Assembly: GCA_003260075.1 (NCBI GenBank)
Contig: QLIY01000848.1
Span: forward strand, 1 to 64,000
Source: Phallusia mammillata
Lineage: Eukaryota > Chordata > Ascidiacea > Phlebobranchia > Ascidiidae
Length of the DNA: 64,000 bases
Direction of reading: 5' to 3'
Below, in pieces: positions 12,832-24,000 of this stretch. The notes under the pieces are model-generated. The model searched no databases. It had not been told where the DNA came from and saw only the letters and a list, made by a program, of their open reading frames with translations. Both the position numbers and the translations under genes were made by a program. The stretch's first letter is position 1; each line of letters opens with the position of its first letter.

Positions 12832-13126
12832 GGTTGGCCGAGTGGTTAGCGCAACCGCCTTGTGATCACAAGGTCATCGGTTCTAATCCTATCTCGGTCG
12901 CTTGTGTTTCCTTGAGCAAGAAACTTAAACGGCATTGCTCCAAACCAGTGGTTCCCGATGGGTTGAACTAAATTGAAGTCACCGACTGCCTAAAAACCGA
13001 AAAAATCAAATACAAAATGATCAACGGACGTGCAATAAAAACAGGCATCTCGAAGGCGGACTCATTGTGAGCATAACGCATTCAGGCGTGGCCCGCCCAC
13101 CGATGATAAAAATGAAACAAACAACA
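12832..13126 (+). mobile_element. tRNA-derived SINE, copy 2 (fuller copy)
   Basis: Head with A box GCCGAGTGGTTAGCGC and B box GGTTCTAATCC. A body follows with TCCTTGAGCAAGAAACTTAA, a motif type common in the central parts of animal SINEs. Next come GGTTGAACTAAATTG, then GCATAACGCATTCAGGCG, and the tail GATAAAAATGAAACAAACAA. The last three blocks also occur, reverse-complemented, in the copy at 4019-4260. At about 295 bp it is probably near full length. RNA polymerase III transcription of such elements is known for the class, not shown here. Confidence 0.85.
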
Positions 13127-14069
13127 ACTTACCGGCACAGCTCTTTTGCCGGCACAAGGCCTAATTTGGCATTTAACACCCTTAGCAAACATGAAATCGT
13201 CCATTACAGAACCTTATAAGTTCTCGATAAACTTTACGACATTTGACGCAACTATGCCAACATAAATGATCAAATAAATATCTGGACACAGCGCGGGCAG
13301 TGTAAACCAAAGTCTATATGTAAACGACAGGCAGCGACGTCAAATTAAACAGCTTCAAGTCGAGGCGGCATCGGACTTGAGTTGAATAAAACGGGTTCGA
13401 TTTGGGCTTGACTTACTCTCAACCTCAGGACTTTGTTTTAAAAATGTGTGGAGCCGAGTTTAGGGCGGTTCTGTGGGAAACTAAGCAAAACAAAGCTTGG
13501 ATTATTTGTTACTAACTTTGTCAATACTATGTGGCTGGCGTTCGTAACATTGTGAAAGCGATATAAATCAAATCATGTTTATCTCCCAAAAATATTAAAC
13601 ATTTCCCACATTACCAAAATTTACTGCCGTTTGGAAACCTGGAGTTAAGGATACTAAGCGATTTCGGGTAACCCGCTTATCCACCTGTATACAGTATACT
13701 TAAAGTAGCCCTTCAAACTTTTAATATCGGCGCTCATGCTCCTCCAGTCGTGGCGGATTCAAGTTCTAACGCAGTTAAGTTTTCACCACGTCTTCAAGAT
13801 TACGCCACCCGTCGTAGCTAATTTGACTCTTGCGAACCTGCGGTTTCAACCACAAAAGACTAAATTATTGTTATCGTTGTAAAACGCTGTTTCCGTTATT
13901 GTTCCATTATTTTCAGAGGGAATAGCGACATAGGTTTCACAAATTTGTATTTTCACAATTTTGTGCTGTATTTTGTGCTGTTTACCGCAACATACAAACC
14001 AGCCGTTATTGGTTATGTGTATCAATACAACAAACAAACTACAATATACCAATTAACAATCCATTGTTC
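13127..14069. other. Intergenic stretch, nothing recognised
   Basis: AT-rich sequence without a gene, RNA or clear repeat that I can support. Short open frames on both strands are chance. Confidence 0.45.
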
Positions 14070-14370
14070 AGAGGTATTTGCGGTCATCAAGAATCACGGC
14101 TTTTTGTGCAAACGTCATAGTTGGTTGCCATAGACTACGTAAACATAGCGGGCATCATGTGCTCGTCTGGTGACTTTGTTTGTGAACACATTCGCCTTGA
14201 CGTCAGAGTTGACGTCGCACGTACAGCTCAGCTAAAGAACACTTTGTGTTGACGACAGGGTGAGGTTTGTACCAGATTTCAAAAGAATATGGAAACCCCG
14301 CCACACCTTATTTGGAAGGTGATGAATGGTGTAAAATCGTTTTTGTCATTGTGCACAAGCAACTTCATTC
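14070..14370 (+). repeat. Repeat family R1, copy 1
   Basis: Shares an ordered series of blocks with the three other R1 copies (16,370-16,700; 17,020-17,400; 22,075-22,270). The blocks are a GTCATCA...TCA stretch, GTGCAAACGTCATAG, TTGACGTCAGAGTTG and, in three copies, ATGGAAACCCCG. It includes a perfect CRE-like TGACGTCA. Confidence 0.7.
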
Positions 14371-14699
14371 ACTGGTATAACTGAGCGTCCATTTTCTCAC
14401 ATTTTTTGTCAATTGTTCAGCCACAGGTTGTCTAGTACAAAGAAACTTTGTCATCATCAAAGTCTCACCATTTGTTGTGCATGTGATATTGCATCATCGA
14501 TAATAATTGGTACAAGTCGTTAGGGCAAAAACCCTCATCTATCAAACCATACAATACTGACTATACAAACAAAGTGTCCAGCATGTGCCAACCTTTTGAT
14601 GGTTATGTTATTGAAAACAAATATGCCTTGACGTCAAAGGTACTGGCGTAAAGTTTAAACACAATTTTTTGATAAAAGTTTGGTAGTTGATGGCATTAT

Positions 14700-14890
14700 C
14701 ACATTTGTTAGCCCTGATCTGTAAACGTAAAGCTCTTCATCCGGCGACACATCGATGCGTCTAGGTGGATTTGCGTAAGTTTTGTAATCACAAGATTAGA
14801 GAGGGTCGACATGGCAATAATTCGGACGTGTGTAACGCAATGTGTATATCTCAGTTTCAGGTTTCGCTTTTCAAAGCATCCTATTGTGAT
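14700..14890 (+). repeat. Repeat family R2, copy 1
   Basis: Shares GCTCTTCATCCGGCG, GATTTGCGTAAGTTTTGTAA, GAGAGGGTCG.ATGGCAAT and TTTCG...AAAGCATCCT with the copy at 18,178-18,365. A shorter version of the same order occurs at 19,420-19,570 and 23,820-24,000. No coding function seen. Confidence 0.7.
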
Positions 14891-15240
14891 TTTCAACTTT
14901 CAGAAACCGACTAACATAACGTATACGAAAAACGATTTTAAAACTGGGCTGATTGCTTTACATACAGCCAACAAAGGGATATTATTAAACCAATCTGCCC
15001 AGGTCAACAAAACTCATCCGTCAAAATGCACACACCGGCACCCAACAACCGGGAAATTGAGCCCAAAATACCCGCTGCACTTGCTTTGATGGCTGAACCC
15101 AATCTAGCACAAGTTCAAACTGGTACAGCATCTTACCAACAACCTGTGGTACCCCCGCCAAGTGTTACAGCTTCTACACGCGCCATCAAACGCTTTCGTG
15201 GCGACTTAAAGGTTTCAAACTATACTGATAATACCACCAG

Positions 15241-15899
15241 CACACCACAAAGTCATCATTACCTTGTGTTGGCCCGATCAACTGCCACAAGCAAAGTGAC
15301 CGATTGCGAACGTTTCGAAGGAATCGCCTCAATTGGCCGTCACACAGAATTATTGCAAGTCTCCGTCAGTTTGCCGAGGCAGGACTTTATTATCCAGGAA
15401 TGGACCTGTTGCGAAAACAAAGGTGATGTTAGTTTACACAATGTATGCCATGAAGCAAACAAAAACAAAGGTAATATTATTTATTTATGCAGGATATCCG
15501 GATACATGGGCGCCGCCACGTAGGGGCAAGAGGGGGCACTTGCCCCCCCTTGGAATTTCAGTGTACCTCAATGTAACGATANCCCCCCCTTGGAATTTCA
15601 GTGTACCTCAATTTAACATATTTAGCAGCAAACCTAATTAAATTGGCAGCGCGGGGATTTGTGACATCGTTCAATGCTTTAACTTTTAGGCAACTCAATT
15701 GTGAAGTACACGATTTATGACCTCATATGTAACAAATTCTTGATGCAGTAAAGTATCAGCCAAAATTTGCCCCCTCTTGCAAAATTTTCTGCCGGCGCCC
15801 ATGTCCGGAGAGAGTCAAGTACTGGTATTGTAACGGAGGACTGCAAAACTGGCAACAAAATGACGACCCATGGTTCGAACACGCAAAGTGGTTTCCGTC
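15241..15899 (+). pseudogene. BIR (inhibitor-of-apoptosis) domain fragment, probably degraded
   Basis: Two coding blocks together make most of a BIR domain. Block 15241-15422 reads RLRTFRR...NWPSH...LRQFAEAGLYYPG; block 15813-15899 reads [13 protein letters not shown] and [13 protein letters not shown], close to BIR3 of XIAP/cIAP proteins. They join in phase if the acceptor is the AG at 15811-15812. BIR domains bind zinc and, in IAPs, caspases or SMAC-like peptides. Signs of decay: the first zinc Cys of the usual CxxC is Tyr (YWYC); a 0.3-kb inverted-repeat element sits against the acceptor; the upstream open frame (15026-15211) is in another frame; and the final zinc Cys would need a further exon not found. 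A functional gene with distant exons cannot be excluded. Confidence 0.72.
15503..15803. mobile_element. Short inverted-repeat (MITE-like) element within the BIR locus
   Basis: Ends are inverted copies: ACATGGGCGCCG at the left and CGGCGCCCATG at the right, each followed inward by a run related to GGGGCAAGAGGGGG / CCCCCTCTTGC. TCCGGA flanks both sides (15497-15502 and 15804-15809); it may be a 6-bp target duplication or, being palindromic, part of the termini. An internal block (about 15543-15581) is repeated at 15583-15617 across the only N in the window, so the middle is not reliably assembled. No transposase. Confidence 0.72.
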
Positions 15900-16369
15900 G
15901 TAAGTTATTTTTTCTACCTTCTTGACAACATTTTTCAATGTCTTTTGTAAAATCCTATTAATTGCGAGTATTTGTTACAAAATAAAGGAGTCGTTTTGTA
16001 TACGAAATTGTACACAAATTTCCAAAATTAAACCGCGTAGTTTCTCGCTGTGGTTCCTTTCTACTTTCACATACAACGCAAGCTTGACGCTGTCGTTCAA
16101 GAGCGCTGTCTAGTTAAGTTGAGTGTATTTCCCGCATTGTTGAGTATATTTCCCGCTTTCCATATGATAAAAAACAAAGTAAGATGCCACATTAAAAGCG
16201 TTGCCAAAAACATAAGGGTACAAAGCGAAGGTTCCTCTCGGTAAAACCGCCGTTTATTGATGAAAGTGAGCTAACATTCATTCCGATTTCCAGTAAACAA
16301 TGTAAAGCAGAAAGATAATGGACAGAGAAAAGTGCGTCATATCGTTACACTATAGCCTGGTATGACATT

Positions 16370-16700
16370 GTGGCTCGTAGAGGTCATCAAAGTCATGCAC
16401 TGTGCAAACGTCATAGTTGGTTGTCATTGACTACGCAAACGTAACGGACATCATATGCCCGTTTTTTGCTGGTTTTGATGTCAGAGTTGGTGGCGTAAAG
16501 TTTTAACACCAACGGACCAAGAAAGAGGCTACATTACAAGTAAGGCTTACCGAAAGACCACTGTATGTTGACGACAGAGTGATGTTTGTATCAGATTTCG
16601 AAATCATATGGAAACCCCGTGACACCTAATTGGAAGTTGCTGAATCGCGTAACGCTAGTCGTTCTTGTCATTATGCAACTGTAGCTTCGTCCACTGGTAG
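16370..16700 (+). repeat. Repeat family R1, copy 2
   Basis: Same block order as the 14,070 copy, including GTGCAAACGTCATAGTTGG and ATGGAAACCCCG. The CRE-like site is mutated here (GATGTCAG). Confidence 0.7.
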
Positions 16701-17019
16701 ATGAAGGGGAATGTTTTCCTCAACTTTGGTCATTGGTTTAACCACGTGTTAGACACACTCACAGACACATTAACGAAAATCTAGAAAAACGCATTTTTTT
16801 GCAAACGGTGAAAGAATTGTGAGCTCGGACATATTCACACCATTTTTCTGCTTCAGTTATTTTTAATCTGCTCGCTAGCCATAGAGAAGGTTCCATACAG
16901 TTCCATACCTTATTTACTGTTTGTTAAACAAATACGCCCTCCTCATTACCTTGTAAAGCAGAAAGATAATCGACAGAGCAAAGTGCACCATATCGTTACA
17001 CTATAACCTGGTAGGACAT

Positions 17020-17400
17020 TGTGGCTCGTAGAGGTCATCAAGAATCACGTCATTCATTGTGCAAACGTCATACAGGCCCAGTAGCCATTGGCTATAGAAA
17101 ACATAGCAGACATCATACGATCGTCTTTTGTTGGTTTGGTGTTGAAACACAGACGCCTTGACGTCAGAGGTGATGGCGTATAGCTTTCACACAAATGTTT
17201 GTGATGAACAGGCAAACAAAAACATGTTTATTATTCGAGAAAGAAGGCTACGTTACACGTATGGCTCGGTCAAAAGCCACTTTATGTTGACGTCAGGGGG
17301 ACAGTTGTATCAGATTTCAAAGTATTCAGAAAACCCACAACACCTTCATTGGAAGGTATTGAATCGCTTAGCATTAGTCGTTCTTGTCATTATGCAACTT
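17020..17400 (+). repeat. Repeat family R1, copy 3
   Basis: Matches the 16,320-16,700 copy from GTAAAGCAGAAAGATAAT onward, about 650 bp downstream of it. Two perfect TGACGTCA sites (about 17,159 and 17,287). The 139-codon frame starting in it is not considered a gene. Confidence 0.7.
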
Positions 17401-18177
17401 AGTTTTTTCATCAACGGGAACTCAAACAACCGTTTTCTCATTTTCCTTAATCCGATGTTGCTTGATACAATAAAACTACTACCCTTAATATTTAAAATTT
17501 CTCAATTGCATGCGCATGGCTTGCGTGTGTGTGTGTGTCATTGTATGTCGCATAGCTTATTCATTCGTCAAACTTAAAAACACACACTTGAGAACGGAAA
17601 AAGGTCGCAGTCGGAGTCAAAGTCCATCGATGAAACGTCAAACGATACCGTGACGGTCATGGTGGATGATTCAACCAACCAGAGTCCGAATACGACCTCA
17701 CGTCATCGATAACGTCTGGTGCAAGTTTTTGGCCAAAAGTCAAAAGACAACGCCTCCAGAATTAACCAATCAGACGAAGACACGCCCACACGAACTCGCC
17801 AACAGCGGATTTTTGGGTGAAGGTGAAAGAATTTTAGGTTTAAGCTCGGATACGGCTCATTTTCTTGTTTTGGTCATCTATCCTGCTTACCACCGACAAG
17901 AAAAAAGTGTAATAGAATAAAACCCACATTGTGTCCAAATCTTTTAACCACATTGGGACTCGTAAAGTTGGATACAAACCAAGATTACGGACCTGATAAA
18001 AAATGTAATAAAAAGGCAGATCCCGTTCTAAGTCCGTCCCATACCTACATCACATCAAGCCCGGCGACCGTAAAACAAATTTGGCATCGCACGGTTAGCA
18101 TATGTTTCAAAAATTGTTATAGTTGTTAAATTTAATAAATGTTTGACATTTGATAATAACAAGCAACTGACGGCGTT

Positions 18178-18365
18178 ATCACTGTTGTTTACCTCTGTTA
18201 ACGCAAGCTCTTCATCCGGCGTTACACTGAAACGTCAAGTTTGATTTGCGTAAGTTTTGTAATCATGAGATAAGAGAGGGTCGGTATGGCAATGAATCGG
18301 ACCGTGTGTGAAGCAATGCGCATGTCTCGGTTTGAGGTTCCGCTTTCGAAAGCATCCTAACCCGA
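18178..18365 (+). repeat. Repeat family R2, copy 2
   Basis: Close match to the 14,700-14,890 copy over its whole length, the best-preserved pair of the family. Confidence 0.75.
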
Positions 18366-19419
18366 TTTCAAAAAACGACAAATATGTTGTAGAATACAGT
18401 GTTAGTTTTAACGCAATGCTACCTATAGTTCTTGACAAACAAAAACAACTTGGATATTTTTTATAAAACCGTTCTCCGCCGTTTTGCATTGACACGTAGT
18501 TTACCCAAACAATGATCTCTTTGTATGGTCCATTTGTACATATGTTTATCAATAATTTTTGTCATTTCTTGTCTGTTATAAGCAAACTATGTGCACTATT
18601 ACAGAGACCGAGATTCCAAGTGACTAAAACAAACCAATAGCAGCAGGTTGATGTATAACGCGATCACTCTATGATCATGTCGCGTTATCCAAAAAACGTA
18701 ATGCAAACCTAGCGAAAAATATCTTTGTGCATCAACATCAAAAGAAAACAAAACATTTAAAAAGGGGTGTGTCTTGGTGGTAAGGGGCGCGACCATATTC
18801 GGACGTTGATTGGTTGGCCACCGTAAAAAGGAAAATAAAACATTAGAAAACACGAACCGCGGCAGTTGAAGTCAAAGTCTGAATCGCCGTTGCAGTCACG
18901 GTACGATTCAACCAATCAGCGTTAAAACACCACCCCCTCTGCACGCAACCAATGACCCCTAATATATTTTTCTGCCTGAAAAGTTACGACACCCCCTGCG
19001 CCCAGCCAATCAGATCAAGACGTGTAAACGCCGCACGCAGGTTATTTTTTAGGCAATGGTGCACTAATTTTGTGTTGAGCTTAAATATTTCCCGCCCAAT
19101 CTCTACGTACAAAATTATCACACACGAATAAACGTAGGTCAATTAGCTACCAAAAAGATCGAAGGCAGCCGACGCAAAACAAATAAGTTACAATTAACGT
19201 ACTAAAATTAACATAAAAACTTACGCTATAGACAAACGTTAGGCTCTGTCAAACATACATGACGTGTTGGTGAGTGAGTTGCTAAGACCAGAAGGATGTT
19301 AGGATAAAAACATTTGTATTTGATGTTACAGGCTAAATTGCGGAATTTTATCAAAGTTGTTAGGCTTTGTCTGCTAACATCCGGACACAAGCCGATTTGA
19401 CATAGGAGCGTGTAGGTAG

Positions 19420-19570
19420 GTTTGTGTTAGTTGTGTAACCAGAAGATAAGAGCGCGTTGGCATGGCAGTAAATCAGTCACGCGTAAACCACAGCGTCAGA
19501 AGAGCTTTAAGCACTGATATTATCCCACCCGCTTTCAAGCTTATCCTACCCGTTCCGCTTTCGAAAGCAA
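19420..19570 (+). repeat. Repeat family R2, diverged copy 3
   Basis: Retains the order GTGTAACCAGAAGATAAGAG, GTTGGCATGGCAGTAAATCA and CGCTTTCGAAAGC, with poor matching between blocks. Flanked upstream (17,680-19,060) by several CCAAT-type ACCAATCAG motifs that also recur. Confidence 0.55.
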
Positions 19571-21931
19571 AACCAATTCCTTTTTTGATTTCTGCGGAAA
19601 CGATCTGTCCTGATCAATTGAACGTCGGGTAATTAATCCCTTTAAAGTCAAGTGCCGCTTACAACGCGAGCGTAATAGCGAACCACAATACATATTTAAC
19701 TACACCGCCCGATGAAACGCCCTACTAATGGCACCACGATTAGGTACAAAAGCGTAAGTTACGGAACAAACTTTGGCTCAATTCACCACAGGCAAACGAA
19801 GTCACACTCACACCAACCAAAGTTTAATGTTCCAACAACCTGCAATAAACCTTATGTTTGACAATTATTCACAACATTCAATCATAAATGGTTTCACTAT
19901 GTAAGATAAACAGTGTGATAGAAAACCATTCCATACTAAATCTAAAGTGCAATTAATTCGCGTGGTTCAGTTTTGTTTTTACTAATGTGTTTGTCCATAA
20001 TGTTGTTTAGGTAACAACCCTTCTGTGGCACTTATTTAACTTTTAAACACATTTATTTTTTGCACCACTTTATAGGTGAGAGCGTAAAGAAGCCGCTCTT
20101 ACAATGACCTTGAAACAATTTGGGCACTCCAGACACGCTGAGCATTCAGAAGTCCTAAACCACACATTCTCTAGTCTTAACTAAACATTGCAACAACTCC
20201 GTTAACGCGTCACGGTACAACGGATGCGGAAACATTTTCGTCGACCAATTTTGCTTCCGCTCACGCGAGTTCGCAAATTTGTTCTCTTTCTACTTTTGGG
20301 GCAAAGTGGGCGCGTGTACCTCTCAGCGAATCACAGGTGACGAAGTGAACGCCCTACGGTTACGTCACAATGACGCAGATTGCAGCAAACAAAGAGCAAA
20401 GGTTTTGCGTGTGACATTTTTTCGGTGATCGAGAAAGTTTCTTTGCGACTGTATTATACTTTTGTAGACAAGACGCCTACAAAGACCAACCTTAAACGAC
20501 AGTTGGTGTTTGTTTGTGCAATAGTTTCTGGTATAGATTTTTCAAACGCTGCCAGATGTTTATAAGACCCTGGTTTAAAGCCACAGACCCAAAAGAACTT
20601 TGGAACGTATCGTAACATTTCACATATTTCACAAAGCTGACCCCAAAACCAGCGTGAAAATGCACATAAAGTCTATGCTGGCAATATACTTATTTTACGT
20701 GTTAAAGGGCGCAAATTTGTTGACTGAGCAATCTTGTTAAATGCCTTGTGGTCATGCATACAAAAATATAGAGACCTGTACACCTCGGTGTTAAAAATCG
20801 CAACGATCGGTCTGTTTGCTTTCAAGCGTACAAGAAAAAGGCGACACATGTACTTTCATCATTGTTGTAACAGAACGTCTGCACTCTGGAGTTTATTTGC
20901 TATAATAGTCAGCACTCAGCGTATACTTATTTGTGTGTTCGTGTCAAATAATCGTGAATGTGAGCCGCTCATTGTTAAACCACCAGTTTTTTAAATTTCG
21001 GCTGCATTTAAACGATGTGTTTAAAGTTTAGTATTTAGGCTAATGTATAACTAGTCTCTGAAGTAGCATATTTTGTTAAACTATGCCTGTAAGTGGAACT
21101 GGGTGAGAATTCAGCGAAAGGCTAAAAATGTTTCGTCTCAGTTTGTACAGTTAGGAAGCAGATTTTCGTAGTAAGGAAATTGTTCTAATCATAGGCGTTT
21201 CTTATTGCAGCATAGATTAATGACTGTACCCGGACCCCACACTGTTCTTCTGTTGTTGCACCCGATTCCGAAAACGCAAGTATAATACAATTTCCACTAA
21301 TTCTACTCCATTAGTTTGAACTCAGCCTAACGTGTGTTTTAAAGCATGGAAATTTACCAAGAAAAATCTGGGCAGTTGGTGCAATTTGGCTGCTAATTAC
21401 GCAATGACCAAGTGTATTTTATATCGAATCTTTATTACTTGTACACGTTAAGCAGCGCATAGTGCCAGGAGTCAATGGTAAATAACGGACTTTAGATAGC
21501 AATCTAGCGTACAAAATCTACTTCGGCTGCTCATCTTTAAGAGTGCATGTACATTTGGGTTATTTTGTTGTAGTTTTTACATTGTTTGTCAAGCAACATG
21601 CAATAATGTATTGAATTTGTGCCTATATTCAATTTTACTAAGGTATAACAATAAGTATCATGAAGTTGTAAGTCGAACTCAGTTGTTTAGGTCGGGTGCG
21701 AGTTTAAGTTTAAATAAACCAGGCTTCGTGCCAAGTTCAGTTTCAGGCATTGTATTTTCAAGATCGGCCTCCCAATTATAGCTTCTTCAGTGAGCAAATT
21801 GCAATTTAATATTGGTAACATTAACTGGGTTGATAAAAAGTTCAATGGATTTATATTTCATGGTTGTACCACAAATAATTTGAGAACCTAAAGTATTGGA
21901 CTGCCAGTGTTTGTGGATACGGCGGCGATCA
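19571..21931. other. Intergenic stretch, no supportable gene
   Basis: No domain-bearing open frame, RNA gene or clear repeat seen. It ends at the 43-base G tract. Confidence 0.45.

Positions 21932-21974
<43 letters not shown>
21932..21974 (+). other. 43-base poly-G tract (probable filled gap)
   Basis: Uninterrupted G on the + strand. It abuts repeat DNA of family R1. It creates a spurious poly-proline frame on the minus strand. Most likely a gap of estimated size rather than real sequence. Confidence 0.7.
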
Positions 21975-21976
<2 letters not shown>

Positions 21977-22074
21977 CACCGACCGCACAATACAGACATT
22001 CCAGTAAACATTGTGCGAGCCGGAACGTAATGGACAAACCATATTAGGTAGTATCATTTGGTACACCAGTCCCG

Positions 22075-22270
22075 TATGACATTGTCGATTGCAGAGGTCA
22101 TCAAAAATCACGTCATTCATTGTGTAAACGTCATAATGTCCGTTAACCATCGTGTAACGCAAACAGAAGTGGCGTGATGTGGCAATATTATGTTGGTTTT
22201 GTTATCGGCAGTCGGACAAACGATAAGTTGGTATATTGCCTTTACGTCAGAGTTGATGGCGTAATATTTC
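22075..22270 (+). repeat. Repeat family R1, copy 4
   Basis: Shares GAGGTCATCAAAAATCACGT, CATTGTGTAAACGTCATA and TTTACGTCAGAGTTGATGGC with the 17,020 copy. Its start is cut by the G tract at 21,932-21,974. Confidence 0.65.
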
Positions 22271-22529
22271 ATTGCATTGGTATAAGTGCTTATCAAACAC
22301 CAAACCTGTCGAACACCAACGACCTGCTCCAAAATTGCGTAAAGATGCAGCTAGCATGTGTTTACATCAGTAAAACACCTTGCGTGCAGTGCTAAAACGC
22401 TGATACGAATTACGAGCCTTATACAACAGTTCCTTTGTCTGGGAATTGCACGGGAGTGTCAACAGAATCCTCGCAATGGAAATTCTCTTTGCGCACTGGC
22501 AACATAACCAACATTTCTCTTCTCATGTT

Positions 22530-22930
22530 AAACGCACATGTCGACAAACATTATTCTTCCCTTAATATATTTCATATACAACATTGCATGCTGCTGCAAA
22601 CATATAACTTGTTTGTAAAAATGTTCTGTAAGATATGTGACAAGCAAATTTGATAAAGGAGTAGAAAAAAATGACACTGTAAAAGCGTATGTCAACAATA
22701 TAAAGTTTTGTGAAGTTTGGTAACCTTTGCAAGTATGACATAGCATTTCCATGCGACCGACGTTGCCACTGGATACCTAATGACGTCAATGCGTTTAGGT
22801 TTTCAATGCGAACCAATAAAAGTGCGCCGCCTTTAGACACACCCCCATCACGTCATCGATAATGACGTGACGAAAAGAGGAACTGGCGCAGGTGGCACAT
22901 TTCATCGAGATAAACAGGAAATGAAGCCCC
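22530..22930 (+). repeat. Repeat family R3, copy 1
   Basis: Pairs with 23,265-23,700. Shared blocks in order: CATGTCGACAAA, TTGTTTGTAAAAA / GTGTTTGTAAAAA, AAAAAAATGACACTG, ACGTTGCCACTGGATACC, AACCAATAAAA.GCG, ACACACCCCC and AACAGGAAATGA. Contains TGACGTCA at about 22,782. Confidence 0.75.
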
Positions 22931-23264
22931 ATTATCCAAATGTCATGCTTCAGTTAGTCTGTTACCAGAAACGTTTAAAGATGAAGTTATGTGTAAATAG
23001 ATGCATAAATTCCACGTAGGGTTAATGTATATCATTTGTATCGCTTGAAAACAATCAGCATTATAGCTTTTGAATACTGTCAACCAGCCCTAAAGTTTCG
23101 AAAAAAATGCCGCCTATGTTGTTCACATTTGTAAAACACCTCCCATTCAATGCTTAAACACAGCGAATATTATACATACGGAAGTTGTAACCTAATCTAA
23201 AGGCCTGAATATAATGGAATTCCTTTCTGTGCACTTACAATATTTACTTTTACGTCGCCTTGTT

Positions 23265-23700
23265 AAAAGGCATGTCGACAAAGCTTAAGCTGCTGATAAT
23301 ACATTTTGTATGCAACATTACACACTGCTGCAATATACAACGTGTTTGTAAAAAGAGTGTTTTAGGCTTCAAAAACGATATGGTAACGATGTGACATCTA
23401 AAAGTAAGTAGCCAGGCGGTTTGGAGAAAAAAAATTGAAAAAAATGACACTGAAAACGCGTATTAACAATATTCAATCTTTCTGCGAAGTTTTGGGCAAA
23501 GAAACCACAACATTCCTATTTCCACCCACAGCAACGTTGCCACTGGATACCGAATGACGTTCAAGCGCTCAGATGTTTGCTCAACCAATAAAAAAGCGAC
23601 GCCCCTAGACACACCCCCTTTACGTAATCGCTTATGACGTTGGGAATCGAGGAAGTTGCACAAGTAGCAACTTTCGTCAGACGAAACAGGAAATGACCAT
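23265..23700 (+). repeat. Repeat family R3, copy 2
   Basis: Second unit, about 750 bp downstream of the first and in the same orientation, with the same ordered blocks. Confidence 0.75.
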
Positions 23701-23819
23701 AAGTACGTTCAAAGTCTCACATTATTTGGATAAATAGTTATGCTTTTTTTTAATTGTGGGCAAAGATAATAACACACTTTTATCAAAAGGTGTTGCTACT
23801 TTTTAATACAACCCGATTT

Positions 23820-24000
23820 GACATAAACGCCGGGCTTAAAGTGGCGGTAAGTCTTGTCTGGGAGAAAAGAGAGCGTTGTCATGGCAATGAATCAGCCACG
23901 CGTTAAACAGCTTTGGTCTGCTGAGCCCGAAGCTTCGAGCAAATCTCATTTAGGAAATCATTTATCAAACCGAGGAGTTCCGCTTTCGAAAGCTGCACCA
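23820..24000 (+). repeat. Repeat family R2, diverged copy 4
   Basis: Shows GAGAGCGTTGTCATGGCAATGAATCAG-like wording (split by substitutions) and GTTCCGCTTTCGAAAGC, as in the 18,178 copy. The 123-codon frame beginning here is not recognised as a protein. Confidence 0.55.

Noticed and set aside
12832-12905. Possible functional tRNA gene (A and B boxes)
   Set aside because: No complete acceptor stem, and the same head is joined to a SINE body and tail in two places.
15212-15240. A 29-bp intron that would join the frame at 15026-15211 to the BIR frame
   Set aside because: GT-AG and phase fit, but 29 bp is too short for splicing and lacks a pyrimidine tract; a frameshift or unrelated upstream frame is likelier.
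17158-17577. 139-codon open frame
   Set aside because: Lies in repeat family R1; the other copies do not keep the frame.
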